This document shows, one piece after another, positions 11,348 through 23,995 of a stretch of DNA of 64,000 nucleotides. This DNA comes from Cystobasidiopsis lactophilus. Taxonomy: Eukaryota; Basidiomycota; Agaricostilbomycetes; Agaricostilbales; Chionosphaeraceae. The stretch covers positions 2,666,001 to 2,730,000 of the forward strand of contig BCIO01000001.1 in the NCBI GenBank assembly GCA_001599975.1. Reading direction: 5' to 3'. The notes under the pieces are model-generated. The model did no database searches. It had not been told where the DNA came from and saw only the letters and a list, made by a program, of their open reading frames with translations. Both the position numbers and the translations under genes were made by a program. The stretch's first letter is position 1. Each line of letters opens with the position of its first letter.

Positions 11348-14300
11348 TCAGACAAGGGCTTCAAGCATGGCCCGTTCGGCGGCTCGGTGAGCACGAGCGA
11401 GCTTTTCGACTTCTCCGTTGAGGGCGAACAGCCATGCATCCCGTTCGATCTGTGGGGTCCGTCGGTTTGGTGAACTTGGTGCACGCGTCAAAGCAAGGGG
11501 GCTTTACCTTGCTGCGAGCCATGAGCACCGTGATTTCGGGTTTGCGGTTCCAGCCGGTACCGGGCTGCTTCCATATCGACTCTTGCTTCGGTCTTTGCCA
11601 GATTACCAGGATACAATCTTCCTCGTCCGCGTCAGAGATGAGGTCGTCTTTGTAGATTCGAGGGGATTTGTGTCGGTCCGCAGCCGAATACCCTTCGGAT
11701 CGGGTGCGCATCCACTCTTCGCACAAGGCTCCGGTGAGGATATAGCAGTTGCGGAGGCTGATCGGCTTCTTCTGGGTGTGATAAATTGGGAAGACGGGCT
11801 GTCCACCGGCGGTATGTTGGAGAGTCTGGAAAACGAACAGGGTGGGACCCGACAGAATGAGCCACCGCTGCTTGTATCGAGTCCGCGCCTTCTTCTTGAT
11901 ATATAATCGACCGGCCATACTCATGCCGCGGGTGTTGGTGATGCGAGACCAGTTGTAGATGAGGGCGAGCAAATAGGACACGAGCTTGTCGCCGAAGGGA
12001 TCTTTGGCCGGCTGCACGCCCCTGTCCCTTGGCGGTAGGTGCTGCAGCTTCTTGAAGGCGCCATCTTCATACGTCGCAATCTGCAGGCGGGCATCTTCGC
12101 GTAGGCGAGCGCGCCAATACTTCGTCAGAGCGGACAACCGTTCCACCCACTCCTGCATAACGTCCTTGTTGGACGCCTGTGCCTTTTCAGAGTCTGTGAA
12201 TTGGAGGCTCAGAGTGTATTGAGCTCACCTCTAGACGCAGGACACGCTGGCCCGGCAACTCCAATTCGAACGCAAAGCGCCCTCCATTGGCTTGTGGAGG
12301 CGCCGAAGTGACATGGGTGCCGGCATCGTCTTCGCCTGCCTCACCGCTTTCCTCTCGCTCAACCACCGGGTCGTTGCAATTGACCACTTTGATTGATCGT
12401 ATATCCCGCAGATCGATGAAGCCGCGGCAGTGGTGCAGGAGATGGATGCAGCGATGATGTTCCGAATCCTCAAAGCGTTGCATGAGCTCTTCGGGAGAAA
12501 TTTGGCCGTTGTCGGCGTCGTGAAGATGCCGCTGAGTGGCGTGGCTGGCCTCTGCCTCTGCCAGAGTGGACAAGACAGGCGTGACTCGGCGCAGCAGGTT
12601 GGCCTGCTTCTGAACGGGGTGCACCGAGGTCGGCGGACCGTACTGGATGTAGTGATTGAAGATTGTGCTGTCTCCATCGGCCACCGATTGCACAGGCGGC
12701 GGCGGGAGTTTGGCGTGTGCGGCTTGGCAAACCAGCAAATGGTGGCCAATGGTGGCCAAATACAAGGACGACTCAGCGCCTTTTTGAAGCCGGCGGACCA
12801 GGAAGCCCTCGCAAGAGTGTGGCTCTTGCAGCACTTCATAGGGCAGCACCACGGCGGTCGTCGGATAGCCCGCGTTCATGCGAAGTTCGATGCCGTCGTC
12901 CGGGCTGAATGCGAACTCGCTCATAGCCATGCCGACCAGAAAAGACCAAGGCCGCGGCTCCCCATCCACAGTCTCTTCATGGTTGACCCAGTCCAGATAT
13001 TCGCCCCGGCGCCACACCAAGAAAGGCCGCATGCCTTTATCTGCCGCGGTCTGGAGAAGCTTCAACCAGTCTGGAATGGTCGCAAGTTGCTTGAGGCAGG
13101 CTGCAACGGCCTGCTGAGTGGTCAGCGTCGTCGGCGACCTCACATACCAGCTGGAGACGCCGGCGGCGATAGGTGCAGGTGCTCGCAAAGGCAGTCGCAC
13201 GTGCACGTCCAGCGAAGTGACAGTGATATTGAGGTACGACGGCAGATGGCCGCCAAGCTCGCGCCAAATGTGCCAGTAGTAGTCGCCCGTCAACGTTGGC
13301 GCGCCGAAGCGTATGCAGAGAATTGTCGTCCCAATGGGAATTTCGTTGCCATTCTTGTCTCTTTTTGGCTCGGAAAAGTGGAAGTGACCTTTGTCAACTT
13401 TTGGAAAGACCAGGCAGAGGGTGCAACCAGAAGGGGAAAACGCGGAAATCTTAGCCCTCCCTCTTGAAATATGGACGGTGTGCTTGAGCTTGAATTTGTT
13501 CGACGGCGTCATCTGCAAGAGGGGTGAGCGGGGGTGAAAGTCAGAGCAACGAGCCATCGCAGCACCTCATACAGCTCGAGCCTGCCGAACCGACAGACAA
13601 CCACATTCTCCTCCCAGTCGTCAAAATTGACCGGAAATTTGCGTAAATGGACTTCGCTGAAGCCATCAGGAAGGTCGCTTCTCTCAACGTAGCCGATCTT
13701 GATGAGACCAACTTTGGTGTTAACAAATATGTAACTCAGCCAATTGCTCCTTTTCGGATCATAAATCCGCACAGGCACTCACAATCTTTTCGAATGATGT
13801 GATCAGGATCCACTGGAGCAATAAACTCGTCCGGGTTCCGGGCTCGCGCCAAAACCTGGGCAGGCGGCACAGGCGGCTTATCTCCCTTCAGGTCGGTGGG
13901 ACTTGGTCCTCCCGGCATAGCATCTGAGAAGTGAACTTTGTTGTTTGGCAACAACGTATTGGTCTGCCGTAGATCGCTTCGGGAAGAGTCTGTGAGTTCC
14001 CAAGCGCTCGACCTTGTATTGAGGTTCAGAAGCGGCGTGGTGGCTAGTTTGAACCATCAGAGTTGATCAGGGCATTTTGATGCGCGGGAATACTCACGTT
14101 GAGATAAGACGGACGTCTGCTTGGTATAGGGGCTGCCGCTTGGTGGCGGCGGACTCTTCCCTAGCTCGGCCGCCTTTGCCCTTGCATAAGCCGCCCTTTC
14201 CGAATCACCGACAATAAAAGACGTCCCAACCCATTTCGAAGGGGACACAGACCCAGCTTTGACCGCTGGGTGGGGCAGCTTGCCCAGCTTTCCGAGCCAG

Positions 14301-14632
14301 GTTCGCTTTGGGTCTGAGCTTCCTTCAGCCGCGACAAAGTGCGGCCCTACGAAGACTCGCTTGTGAGCTGGAGGTCTTTGCCGGTCCTGGCGGGCCAAAA
14401 TGCTGTCAATGGTGTGCGTGGACTTGGCGAAAGGGTGTTGTTGCAGGCCTGCCGCATCCACAGAGGAAGATCCCTGATGACCTGATGTACGGGGCGGCAA
14501 AGAAGCTGCTGTATTTGCGCGAGGATCCGATTGGAGGGCATTGTCGTGGGCTGCTGGTCGAGGCAGCACATCGGATTGAGAGTGGCTTGCTGACGGCTCG
14601 AGCTTCAGGCCCCCGAGAGGATCCGGTGTCAT
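11348..14632 (-). CDS. SPO71-like protein with two PH-type domains
   Basis: Large multi-exon protein. It opens with a Ser/Pro/Gln-rich N-terminus (ATG 14632, [13 protein letters not shown]) and a [10 protein letters not shown] motif like that in the N-terminal domain of yeast Spo71. A first PH-type region follows ([22 protein letters not shown], then SDFHPRSPL...[14 protein letters not shown]). A long middle segment leads to a C-terminal PH domain ([32 protein letters not shown]). A final 58-nt intron restores the classical PH end helix [20 protein letters not shown] before the stop at 11350-11348. Yeast Spo71 acts in prospore membrane shaping; a role here in membrane or lipid signalling is inference. 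It is divergent from APC4. Confidence 0.6.
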
Positions 14633-14793
14633 GGTCGCATCGTCCACTTGCGTTCTGTGAAGCCGGCAGGCTAGGAAAACGTGGCCCTTAGCAATGGGCG
14701 GGAGGGCAGATCGCGGTGCGAGAGCAAGAGAGGGAACCTGAACTTTGGAGAACGAAGACGATCACCATCAAATTGGCGCGCTAATGGGACACC
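14633..14793. promoter_or_regulatory. Divergent promoter of SPO71-like and APC4 genes
   Basis: 161-bp interval between two divergent starts. It contains no extra ORF. A purine-rich stretch (GCAAGAGAGGGAACCTGAAC) sits near the middle. Confidence 0.4.
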
Positions 14794-17672
14794 ATGACTG
14801 ACTTCACAAGGTAGTTTAGAATTATTTTAGCCTGCCAGCGCCGACCTGAGGCCCCGGAGACAGCCTCTCGCAGCGCATTTTGGCCAACGATGTTTACGCT
14901 CTCAAAGGGACGGCAGCCTGCCCTACCATGGACGCCGTCATCTTGACTTCTGCCAAAAACAAAAAGCTATCTCTATGGAGAGTGGCTGGACAGGCGGGCA
15001 AAGTGTGGGAGGTGGACCTGCCTGAGCAGCTCGACAGTTTAGCTTGGTCGCCAAATGGTGCTTCCTTGTCCTGCCAGCAGTCTTCTTGCTAGCACTCACG
15101 CACCCTTTCTCCAGGTCAATACTGTGTTTATGGGACGGAAAATGGCCAGCTCAGGTTACTGTCTGCGCATACTGGCGCCTCCGTCTCCCCAAAAGTCGCG
15201 CTGCCGCACTTCCTCGAGCCTGTCAAAGCGAAGGGGAGCAAAATATCGTGTCTTTCTTGGCAAGAAGCAGCAGGGCAACCCAGACCGCCTGCGTCAATTG
15301 CTGCCGAGGAGCTCATCAAGCGACTCCCAGCGCTTGCGCCGCTAAGAAAGGCTGCTCCAAGGTTAGTCTCTGGGCAGCCTTCATATTTGACGGATTCAAA
15401 TGAATGTACAGTACCACCGGGACCGATCTTCTGTCGAAAGCGGCCACCTCGATACTCGCCGGTGTCGCCAGCGCACCTAAGGCTAATCCCGGCCCAAAGC
15501 CGTTTTCTTTGGAAGCAGCCTGCCCTTCTTTTCCTACCCTACCGCTCCCAGCTTCTGAAGAGCTGGCACGGAAGTCACGGCCCGATGGCCCAGAGACGCT
15601 ACTATTTGTTGGCGTAGAGCATTCAGGCAAGCTCGCTCTGTACGGAGGCGGCAACATTGCCCTTGGCGACATCGACTTGGAGGACGGTGCGACAGCGCTT
15701 TCATCGCACTGTCTCCCTTCGACATCTTCTGGCCAACATCGCACCGAAGCGGGGGTCTTCTGGACGAATTCGAGCGCCGACAAGCTGCAGTACAGCCGCC
15801 TAAATATTCCGCTCCCGTCGCCGTCTGTGGATGTCATGTCTAGGGCCTCAACAGCGCTCTTTCGCCTTTTGGACCATCTTTACGAATCTTTGACGAAGCC
15901 ACTCGAGCGGTGGAAAGACGCTCAAGAACAGGCCAAATTCTGGCAAGACAAGCTCATCGCATCTTCTCGAGAGCACAACCGTGCGTTTCTTGCCCTTCCT
16001 ATCGAAGCCGTGCTGATAGCTCTTTAAGCCAAAGTCGACCGCACCTGCGCTCACCAACTGATGACTTTACTAATGATTGGCAAAACAACCCCTCCGCTGC
16101 ACGACTACCTCAGCAATAAAGCTAGCGATAAGGTATTTATCTATGTTACGATTTGATGAGCACGCGTTCTGAAAGGGCGATGCAGGCCTTGGCGAAGTGG
16201 GAGGGCGCAATGGTCGAGGCAACGCAGCTCTTTCGCATCCAAGCATATCAGTGCTTCGTGCCCGCCTGCGAGAACATCTGCCTTTGGTTAGAACAACTCA
16301 AGGGGTGGGCTTTGAGGTAAGTGGATGGCGTCCGCACGGGCCTGCCGACTGACGATCCTGGTGACCGCAGCGACTCCTTACCCGGACTGGAGAGCCCTGG
16401 CTCCGAGGTCCTCGACGACTGCATCAAGATCGCTCAGCTTCTGATCAAGCGTTTCGGTGCTTTAGAAAGATCGGCAGGCGAAGACGAGCGAACGTTCTAC
16501 GAATTTGCGCGCTGGCTCCGATACGGTATGCCCCGGGGCGGCAGCACGACCGAACTTCGATGCTGAACTAATGGAACAGAGTCTGAGATCATAGTGGCCC
16601 GAGAGAACAACGGCGACACTCGGCCCGTTTCACGGCACGACGTTTTCTTGGTTGGCCAATTTCTGGCGCAGAACCTCGAGTTTGCCGACCTAAACGACCT
16701 CTTTTATCATAACCCTGAAGTTTTCTACTCCGTCTCGCCGCCGTCGCCGCCAAGGTCTGCACTGGCCGACCTAGAAGAAATCAAGGCCGCTTTGCGAAGT
16801 GGCAACCGCCCGCCGCCGCCCGCAGAGCCCCTGGCCGAATCGCCTAGCATTCCAACCTTGCTGGATGCGCTTTCAAGACAGCTGGTTCCATGGCTGGAAA
16901 AATGCCTCCAGAGCTTCAGCGCCCAAGTCGAGGCCAAATTTGTGGCACAGATTGGCTCCGTCAAAGTGTCCGGCAATCCGTTAACGCGGCTTCGCTCCAA
17001 GCCAGACGTGGAGGAGGGCTGCTCTATATGTGTGCTGTGGACAAATACTGGATCACTCAAAGGGAGTAGGGCTCCGCTGCGTATGCTGTTCCATAAGGGT
17101 TCAAGAAACCGAGCGGTAGACTGACACCCCTCCCGCAGTGTGGATCATTCGGGTCGACAATTCTGGGCAAGTCAAGATGGTTCACTACGCTTTGACCCTC
17201 GATGGGGACACAAAGATCGAGGTGCTCGACTATCAATTCTTTGACGACGAGGAAATCGCCATCCTCGGCCGATCGGTGGTCGACGAATCAGGTTAGCATC
17301 TCCTCCCCTTTCGGGTCGAATGACGATGCTAACTCTCTAGACAGTCACCGACTACTTCTTGGGGACGATAGATTACACCAAAATCGACTGGGAGCAGGTT
17401 GAACCTGGGCCGATGCAAGCCAAGGTGCGCTTGACCTTCTGTCTGCGACGAGAGCGAGCTCAGAGAAAGCCCAGTCTGCTGTCTTTGGTCCATTGCAGTT
17501 CAACCGGATGCGGTCCTTTGGGAGCCAGATGGTGCCTCAGAGCATGGCGCTGAACGGCAGAGCCGGTCGCCGGATCGGATGCGTTGTGGGCGGCGAGGGC
17601 AGGCAGTTGGATGTGCTGGACATGGAGTATAACGCTGACGTAGCAGGAGATGAGGATGAAATCATGGAATAG
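14794..17672 (+). CDS. APC4: Anaphase-promoting complex subunit 4
   Basis: Scaffold subunit of the APC/C ubiquitin ligase that drives mitotic exit. I place the start at ATG 14794, encoding MTDFT, joined over a 53-nt intron (14811-14863) to SLSQRILANDVYALKG. This gives the family N-terminus ahead of ACPTMDAVIL...LSLWRV (WD40-like APC4 domain). Further exons hold SLAWSPNG, YCVYGTENGQLRLLS and the long helical APC4 domain (LEQLK, FYEFARWLRY, VFLVGQFLAQNLEFADLNDL, DYFLGTIDYTKI). The C-terminus carries the diagnostic block FNRMRSFGSQMVPQSMALNGRAGRRIGCV...GRQLDVLDMEYNAD. About eight introns are present. The stop TAG is at 17670-17672. Confidence 0.9.
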
Positions 17673-17762
17673 CGCCTAGGCGCCTCTGAGCTTTGTTCAC
17701 GACGTCTCCGTATTTACTTTTGAGCAAGGTTCTTTTTTAGCCCCGAACGACCACAACATGCG

Positions 17763-20700
17763 ATGAGCTCGAGGCCTTCATCAAGGCAGGACGACAGAAG
17801 AGGTCGGTCTCCCTTCAAGGAGGAGGCCGCCAGCAAGAAGCGCAAGGCGCTGTTCGCCGATGTGGTCTTGGATGGGGCTGCTCAGCCGGGCGACGCGGAT
17901 TTTGATCAACAAGAATTGCACCAAGCTCAAGGTGGGCCGCCCTCTCCCTTGCCGAGTGCACACGCTCATCCTGGCCCGGCTCCAGCTATCGAGGCCTTCC
18001 TAAAGTGCCTGGGACACACGGTGCCGTCCTTGGAGACCTCGCCTTTCTATCGAGCCCAAGATGCCGCCTCCTCTAGCCCGCGGGCCAGTCCGGTGCGTTC
18101 TACCTTGCCCCGTCGTGCCCTGAAGTGTGCTGAGGCTCCTGGACCCAGTCCAAGCAAGGCCCGGTGACGCCCAAAGTTCAGGCCATCCTCGACTCGAAGT
18201 TCCAAGAGCTGATCGACACCGAGCGCACCTACATTCGGCGCATCAAGGTCTTATACGAGGTACGATACCTCTGAATTGGCGTGTCTGTCCGCTGACAGAG
18301 AGGGGTCGGCAAACAGGAATACGCTGTGCCCTTGCAAAGGGGGATGGCCGACCCGAAGTCCGCCAAACTCACCAAATACGAGTTCAGGCAGCTGTTCGGC
18401 AACATCAAGGCCGTCATCGACGCCAACGTGGTCTTCCTTCAAGAGCTGGACGACGCTCAGCACAGGCGCATCCGAAAGAGTTGGGGCGAAGTCGTGGCTG
18501 ACAATGTTTGTTTACCTCTCGGTCGATGCGACGCAGGCCGGCCTACTTACACAGAAGTACCTCTATCCAGATGCAGCGGTTCATTATACCTTATGGAGCT
18601 TATCTGTCCGCCTACGACAAGGCAAAAGAGACCGAGAGCTCGCTGGCCAAGAAGCGCGATTTTGCTACTTTTGTCACCGCGACCAAGGAGAACACGAGCA
18701 GCATGGGTATTGGCAATTCGGGGCTCAAGGAACTCCTGATGGAGCCGGTCCAGCGCATCCCAAGATACTTGATGATGCTCGAGGGTGCGTCTGCGTGCTC
18801 CGCTCCTTTCGTGATGCCGGCCGCTGAAGGACCAGGGTCCTGAAAGGTATGGTCAAGCACATGACCGTCACTGATGCCAATGTTGGACACGTTGAAGAAG
18901 CCATGGTCACCGCCAAACGAATCGCCAACTGCGAGTCCAGCGAGGCCGTCCGTCGAGCTGCGACCATGTGGGGCCTGAAGCAAGCCGTCGAGGGATTCCC
19001 GGACTACTTGGTCAGCAACTCGCGCTTCTTTGTCGACGCCATCGACGTGGAAGACCTGCCTCTCGACCCCTTGCACCCGTTGTCCTTGGCTGCTCCCAAG
19101 AGCCACTCCTTCTCAAGCGGCCCGCTCGCCTGCACCCTGATTCTTTTCTCCGATTGCTTAGTCATCGTCAAGCGGACGAAAAACAACGTCAACGGGAGAG
19201 CGTGCTCGGGCTTGGACGACATCGAGAGTTTGGTTGGTCTCATGAACAGCAACGAGCGCCTGGCTGCCCCAGCGTCGCCCAGCAAGCTCAAATCACAGCA
19301 CCAGAAGGATTCCTTGGCTTTCCGAGGCTGTGTCAAGCTCAGCGACCTGACAGGGAGCGACCTGGGTCCAGATGGCAAGTTGTTTTGATTTTGGTTTTGT
19401 GGGTTGCGTGCTTAGATGGTGCTTGGAAACAGGCCTCAGCTTGTACTTTGAACGACCTCCGTCCGATTTGACCCTGAGCGACAAGTGGACCGGCCGACCG
19501 CTGCGACATTACATCGTGACGCCAACGCCAGGCAGCGCCTCGCCCAAGATCGAGAAGATGCGCTTTCTGGACCACCTTTGGCGGGTCACTGCGCAGCCCA
19601 AGCGCGGGCCAGACGGTAGCAGGGTGTCGTCTACCATTCACAAGAACGACTACACCTCGCTGCTCGCCGAAGCCAACGAGGCGCCGGCGGAAAGTTGCCG
19701 AGGCCCTGCACTGGTCCTCTACTTCAGCGTGTGGAGTCGTGAGGAGTACGATGCATGCGCTGCGAAAGTAGGTCTCGCCGCTCCCCTCAGTTGTCCCCAT
19801 GCTTAAATGTTTCGCAGAAACGCCACGTCGTCCACTTTCGCCTTGGCTCGTGCGAGCCTATCACCTTTTCTGAGGTTGGAAACCCGCATGCCATCTCTCG
19901 AATCGACTCCTGCGCCGATTGGGCCTTCGCGGCATCGACCGAATCTCGAGATCCAGCAAAGTGCTCACGAGAAGTCCGAAACCTGTCCGTCTCCGTCGCA
20001 ATGCTGCGATCTATTGAAGCCGGTGTGTCTTCTGTCTCTGTCCATTTGCGCGAGTCAACTCTAAGTATGATCCCTCTAGCGAACGAGCTGGGCCTATACG
20101 ATATGCCACCTCGGTTGCCGGGTTACCGCCCGCCGCCGACCAAAACTGCTGCGCCAGTCAGAACACGGACGAACTCGCTCTTCAGCAGCGGCAGTATCAG
20201 TCGACCCGCCTTCGGTAGCATCCTGCGCAACGCCAACCCCAAGCGGTCCAACACAGTCAAGAGCGCAGCGTCGGTGGCCGAGTCACGAGTGTCGTCGCTG
20301 TTCTCGAGCGAACGCATCTCTACGGCTCCCACGTCGGCTTGCGACGACGCCGGCGGGGATTCGTCGTCTTCGCCAGTAATCGTGTCGCGTGTGCCATCCC
20401 ACGAAGAGATCTACGGACGAGGCGCCCGACCTGTCTCGCCTCCTCATCACACATCTCAACCGCGAGGCTCCCCTTCGAAACTTCCTCACTTTTTGCGGCG
20501 GTCTGCCTCGGGTGACCGATCACTCAACAACTCCTACGCGACTGGCTCGTACAACTCGATCTCCAAGATTATGGAGGATGCCGACGGCGCCGAGGAAGAA
20601 GAACGTCTCGGCGCCATCCCTGGGATCAACTTGAACAAGTCGGTCAGCAAAGCACAGAGCATGGACGTACTCGCTCCAGGTGAGAGCTTTCGCTTCAAAT

Positions 20701-21958
20701 GACGTCTAGCCAGTGCTCAGCACGTAAGTCCAGGCCGCCTGGCAGACCTCGTTCAAGGCGATTTCGATCCCACTCGGCGGGCGACCAGTGTGCCGCCAGA
20801 CTTCGACAGCCCAATATCGCCACGCGCTGCGGCAGGCTTCTTCGGGCCTCGAGCATTTGGGACGCCGCCACCGGCCCGCCTCATTGCTCGTGCACCACTG
20901 CCGTTTGACGATGTGTTTATGGCGGATGCAGCGTCGGCGTCCTCCGATTTGGGATCTTCACCCCGCCCAGGTTCTGGCCAGAAGCGGCCCCTCGAAGACG
21001 GTATCGCGCAACCCGCCGGCAAGAAGAAGGCGGCTTTGGAGCCCAGGCCTGTGCCTGCGCACGCCAAGGCCACAACGAGACGGGTTTCCTCCGGCAACAA
21101 GAGCCGCAGAGTTCCGCTGCTCCCTATGGTCTCGCAGCCACCGAATCCGGGGCCTTCAGCATCCACCTCGACGTTACAAGAGGACATCCATACCTCCAAA
21201 ATGGCGGTCCGGCAGCTGCGGGACGAAGTCAGCAGCATGTCCCAGCGGATCCTTCCAGGTCTTTTAGCAAGAGATTCGTCCACGAGTAGCCTTCCTCGGT
21301 CGCCGCATGCTCGCAATATTAAGGTGCACAGTACATATCCTGGCTGCCCATGGAGTGAAGCTGACACTGTCGTCAAAGGAGCAAGCCGCGCCGCCTGTGC
21401 AGTTTGAAAGCTGGATAAAAGACGTGGAAGACCGGCTGGACGTCTTGTTGGCCAACTGGATCGAGACGGATAGTAGAGTGACAACCTCTGCGACGGCAAC
21501 GCTTTCACAGGCCGTCCAGACCGACCAAGAGCAACCGACTACTCCCGACCGCTTTCAGGTCGCCACTCTGACCCAAGAACGCGACCTCCTTCGGGTGCAG
21601 CTCGAGGAGCTCGATCTAGAGCTGAACGCCGCGTACGAGGTGGGTGGTAGCTACGCTGACCTTGGTTCGGGCTGACAAGCGCCACAGCAACTCAACGACG
21701 AGCTCGAGCGCGCATACGAGGATGCCGAGCAGGCCCACCCGGAGTTCAGTCATCGAATAAAGATCGACCTACGCGAAACCAAAATGGCCCGCTACACTGC
21801 GGAAGTCGAGAACCAGTGAGTGGATTGACTGGCGTCCGATTGGCGGGCGATGCTCAACGGGGCCGCTTTGCAGGCGGCTGAGGCGGGAACTGCAAAGCAA
21901 AGACCTGAAGATCGCCGAGTACAAGTCGATTCTAGAAAGCCACAACTTGATGCAGTAG
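17763..21958 (+). CDS. Rho guanine nucleotide exchange factor (DH-PH protein)
   Basis: Activator of a Rho-family GTPase at the cell cortex. After a disordered N-terminus (MSSRPSSRQDDRRGRSPF) the DH domain spans about 18170-19000 across several introns. Its blocks are FQELIDTERTYIRRIKVLYE (CR1), RDFATFV and LKELLMEPVQRIPRYLMMLE (CR3 with the usual PVQRIPRY). A PH-like segment follows (FSSGPLACTLILFSDCLVIVKR ... LWRVTAQPK). Then comes a long Ser/Pro-rich region (20100-21250) and a C-terminal coiled coil (LTQERDLLRVQLEELDLELNAAYE, ELQSKDLKIAEYKSILESHN). The stop is 21956-21958, 6 bp from the stop of the convergent deubiquitinase gene. RAC1 in this same window is one possible target, but nothing in the sequence shows this. 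The C-terminal third could be a separate gene, but no in-frame ATG with a plausible promoter argues for that. Confidence 0.8.
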
Positions 21959-21964
21959 AAACCG

Positions 21965-23803
21965 TCACGCGGCTGGCATTTCAGATCGATGGACTGTCCG
22001 CGCTCTGGGAGGAGATTGGATTGGAGATTGGGCCCCTGTCGTTCCTGCATTCGCATTCACCGAAGTTGTTTCATACACCAACAAGAACGGGTTCGCCATC
22101 AGCACTTCGTCGCGAGTGGCGGGGCGGACGGTCTCGTCTGAGATTCGAAACCAATTCGATGTCGCTGGCTGCCGCCGAAACGTAATGTAGTGCCCATAGG
22201 AGTGGGATCCCAGATGAACAACCAGAGCGCTGAGGCGGTACAGGTTGCGGCTGTCGAAAGGCTGCGCCTGGAAGGAGGCGCCAGTGCTTAGCGGCCTGGA
22301 CGAAATGGGCGCTTCGGGGCGGGTGGACAGTTCCGCTGATGTGCAGAACGGCTGCATGTTCAGGTACTCTGGAAAGATGACCTGGCAGTTGTTCTTGATG
22401 GGCATGCCGTTGTGCCCGTAGTGAGTAGACCGCGAGAGATGAACAACAAAGGTGTCAGCGGGCTGGCAGAACCAATTCAGTCAGCCGATAGGCTAAAGGA
22501 GGGCGCCAGATATAGAATGACTGACCCTGGCATACATCGTTTGTTTTGAGGCAGGCCTGCGAACCGAAGTCACTTTGACGTCTGACCCCAATTCCTGCTC
22601 AACGTCTTCGTCCAGCGCCCTTTTCACTTTGTTGACCAATTTCTTCTGCTCCTTAACCCGTCTCTTGCGAGAGGGTGTCATTGGCTGTCCATCTTGGTGT
22701 TCTCCGTTCGCCTGCCCATCCTCCAATCTCGCCAGCGTTTCCCGCAATGAGCACCGCCGACAGATGTACTCGTCCAGGAGCTCAAGCTTGGTGTAGTCAG
22801 CGATGATGTCGGTCAAGTGGCAAGATGACTGCAGCGGTACATTGAGAGACAGTTGCTCGGATGCCAAATGCCGGATGGCCTCGACATAGGCGCAGTTAAC
22901 GCATGCCGTTCGGTGGGCCAGCAGCGAGACGAAAGGGTTTCGGACCATGGCATCGCGCCTGATGCTTGGCGGGCTCGTCGAACGACTGGAAGGCGGGGAC
23001 GCAGCGATGAGAGACAGCCCCTCCTGCGCCAGTGCCTTCTCCTCCACCATCTTTTCCAGTTTTTCGAGCTCTTCCGTGACTATTTCACAGTGTGAGTAGA
23101 ATTTTCAGCCGGACAAGCCCCTTGCACATTACCTGCTGCCAAAAGCAAGACGTAAAACTCTTGGGCGTCTTGCTGGTCCGCTTCTGTGAGGATGCGCCGC
23201 CTGGCTGGCGACGAGTCGTACAAGGCGTGCAGGACGGACGTTGGCCGCAGGACTCTGGGCGAAGGCGACGCCGTATTTAAAGCCTCGAACATGGCTTTCA
23301 AAGACCGAGAGACCGGAGCGTCCGTTCCCAGCGAGGTAGCCAAGTCGCAGATGGCGACGAGAAACGGGCGCAAATGAAGGATGGAGGCCATGGCCTGCAG
23401 GGTGGAGTTGAGAAAACAAGATGTGTGTGGATTCGAGAGTCTGCAGCAAGAGTCTCAGCTCGGCAAACGGCCCAAAAACGGTCACGGCGTACCCAGGCAG
23501 GTAAACAGCCTCGCCACCGGACTTAGATGTGGAAGCCAATTGGACAGGAGCTGGCCTCGCACCCTCAGGTCCAGCTCTCATTTCATGTAAAGATGGCTTA
23601 CTAGTATCAAACGGCTCATCGGAGCTTTGTGGGGGCCCCTTGCCCGCCAGAAGGCGGCGAGCGTTCGCGAGAACTTCGGGCCTGTCCAATAGTAGCTGCT
23701 GCAGGCCAGCCATGTCGAGTCCGAAGCGCGCCAGAAAGCAGTAGAAAGCTACGTAAATGAGGGCTAAGCCGGCGACAGCTGTGGCCGTTTCGTTGAAGGG
23801 CAT
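21965..23803 (-). CDS. UBP1-like membrane-anchored ubiquitin-specific protease
   Basis: USP-family cysteine protease. The start ATG (23803, MPFNETATAVAGLALIYVAFYCFL) places a transmembrane segment at the very N-terminus, as in yeast Ubp1 and USP30. An intron restores the Cys box YLPGLSNPHTSCFLNSTLQAM (catalytic Cys in TSCFLN), followed by EADQQDAQEFYVLLL. A zinc-ribbon-like pair is present (TACVNCAYVEAIRHL, EYICRRCSLRE), then the His box SALVVHLGSHSYGHYITFRR near the C-terminus. The two residues before the catalytic region deviate from the usual GNTC, as they also do in some fungal Ubp1 proteins. The protein ends at TGA 21967-21965. Confidence 0.85.
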
Positions 23804-23995
23804 GAAAAGCAGGGGCGCCAGCGTTGGTCGATGTAGTCGCAAGCCGAATCAAGTGGCACACGAACTTGGCGTCTGTGATCTCAGACTAGGCTTGTGCGGC
23901 TCACTCTAGCATATATTGAAAGTCCAGCACTTGGTTGGCCGTGTAAGCGAGCAAAGCGAGCGCTTGGAGGCGATCAGCGACTCGAGCAACAAGGT
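23804..23995. promoter_or_regulatory. Divergent promoter of UBP1-like and AMPK beta genes
   Basis: 192 bp between divergent start codons. The sequence AGCGAGCAAAGCGAGCGCTTGG near 23946-23967 contains an imperfect direct repeat (GCGAGCAAA / GCGAGCG). No TATA box is evident. Confidence 0.4.

Noticed and set aside
12430-13467. Long plus-strand ORF (345 aa) within the SPO71-like gene
   Set aside because: Opposite-strand shadow of a gene with PH motifs; no family features of its own.
23804-23842. N-terminal extension of the UBP1-like protein to 23842
   Set aside because: Begins with TTG, not ATG; the ATG at 23803 is just before the transmembrane segment.
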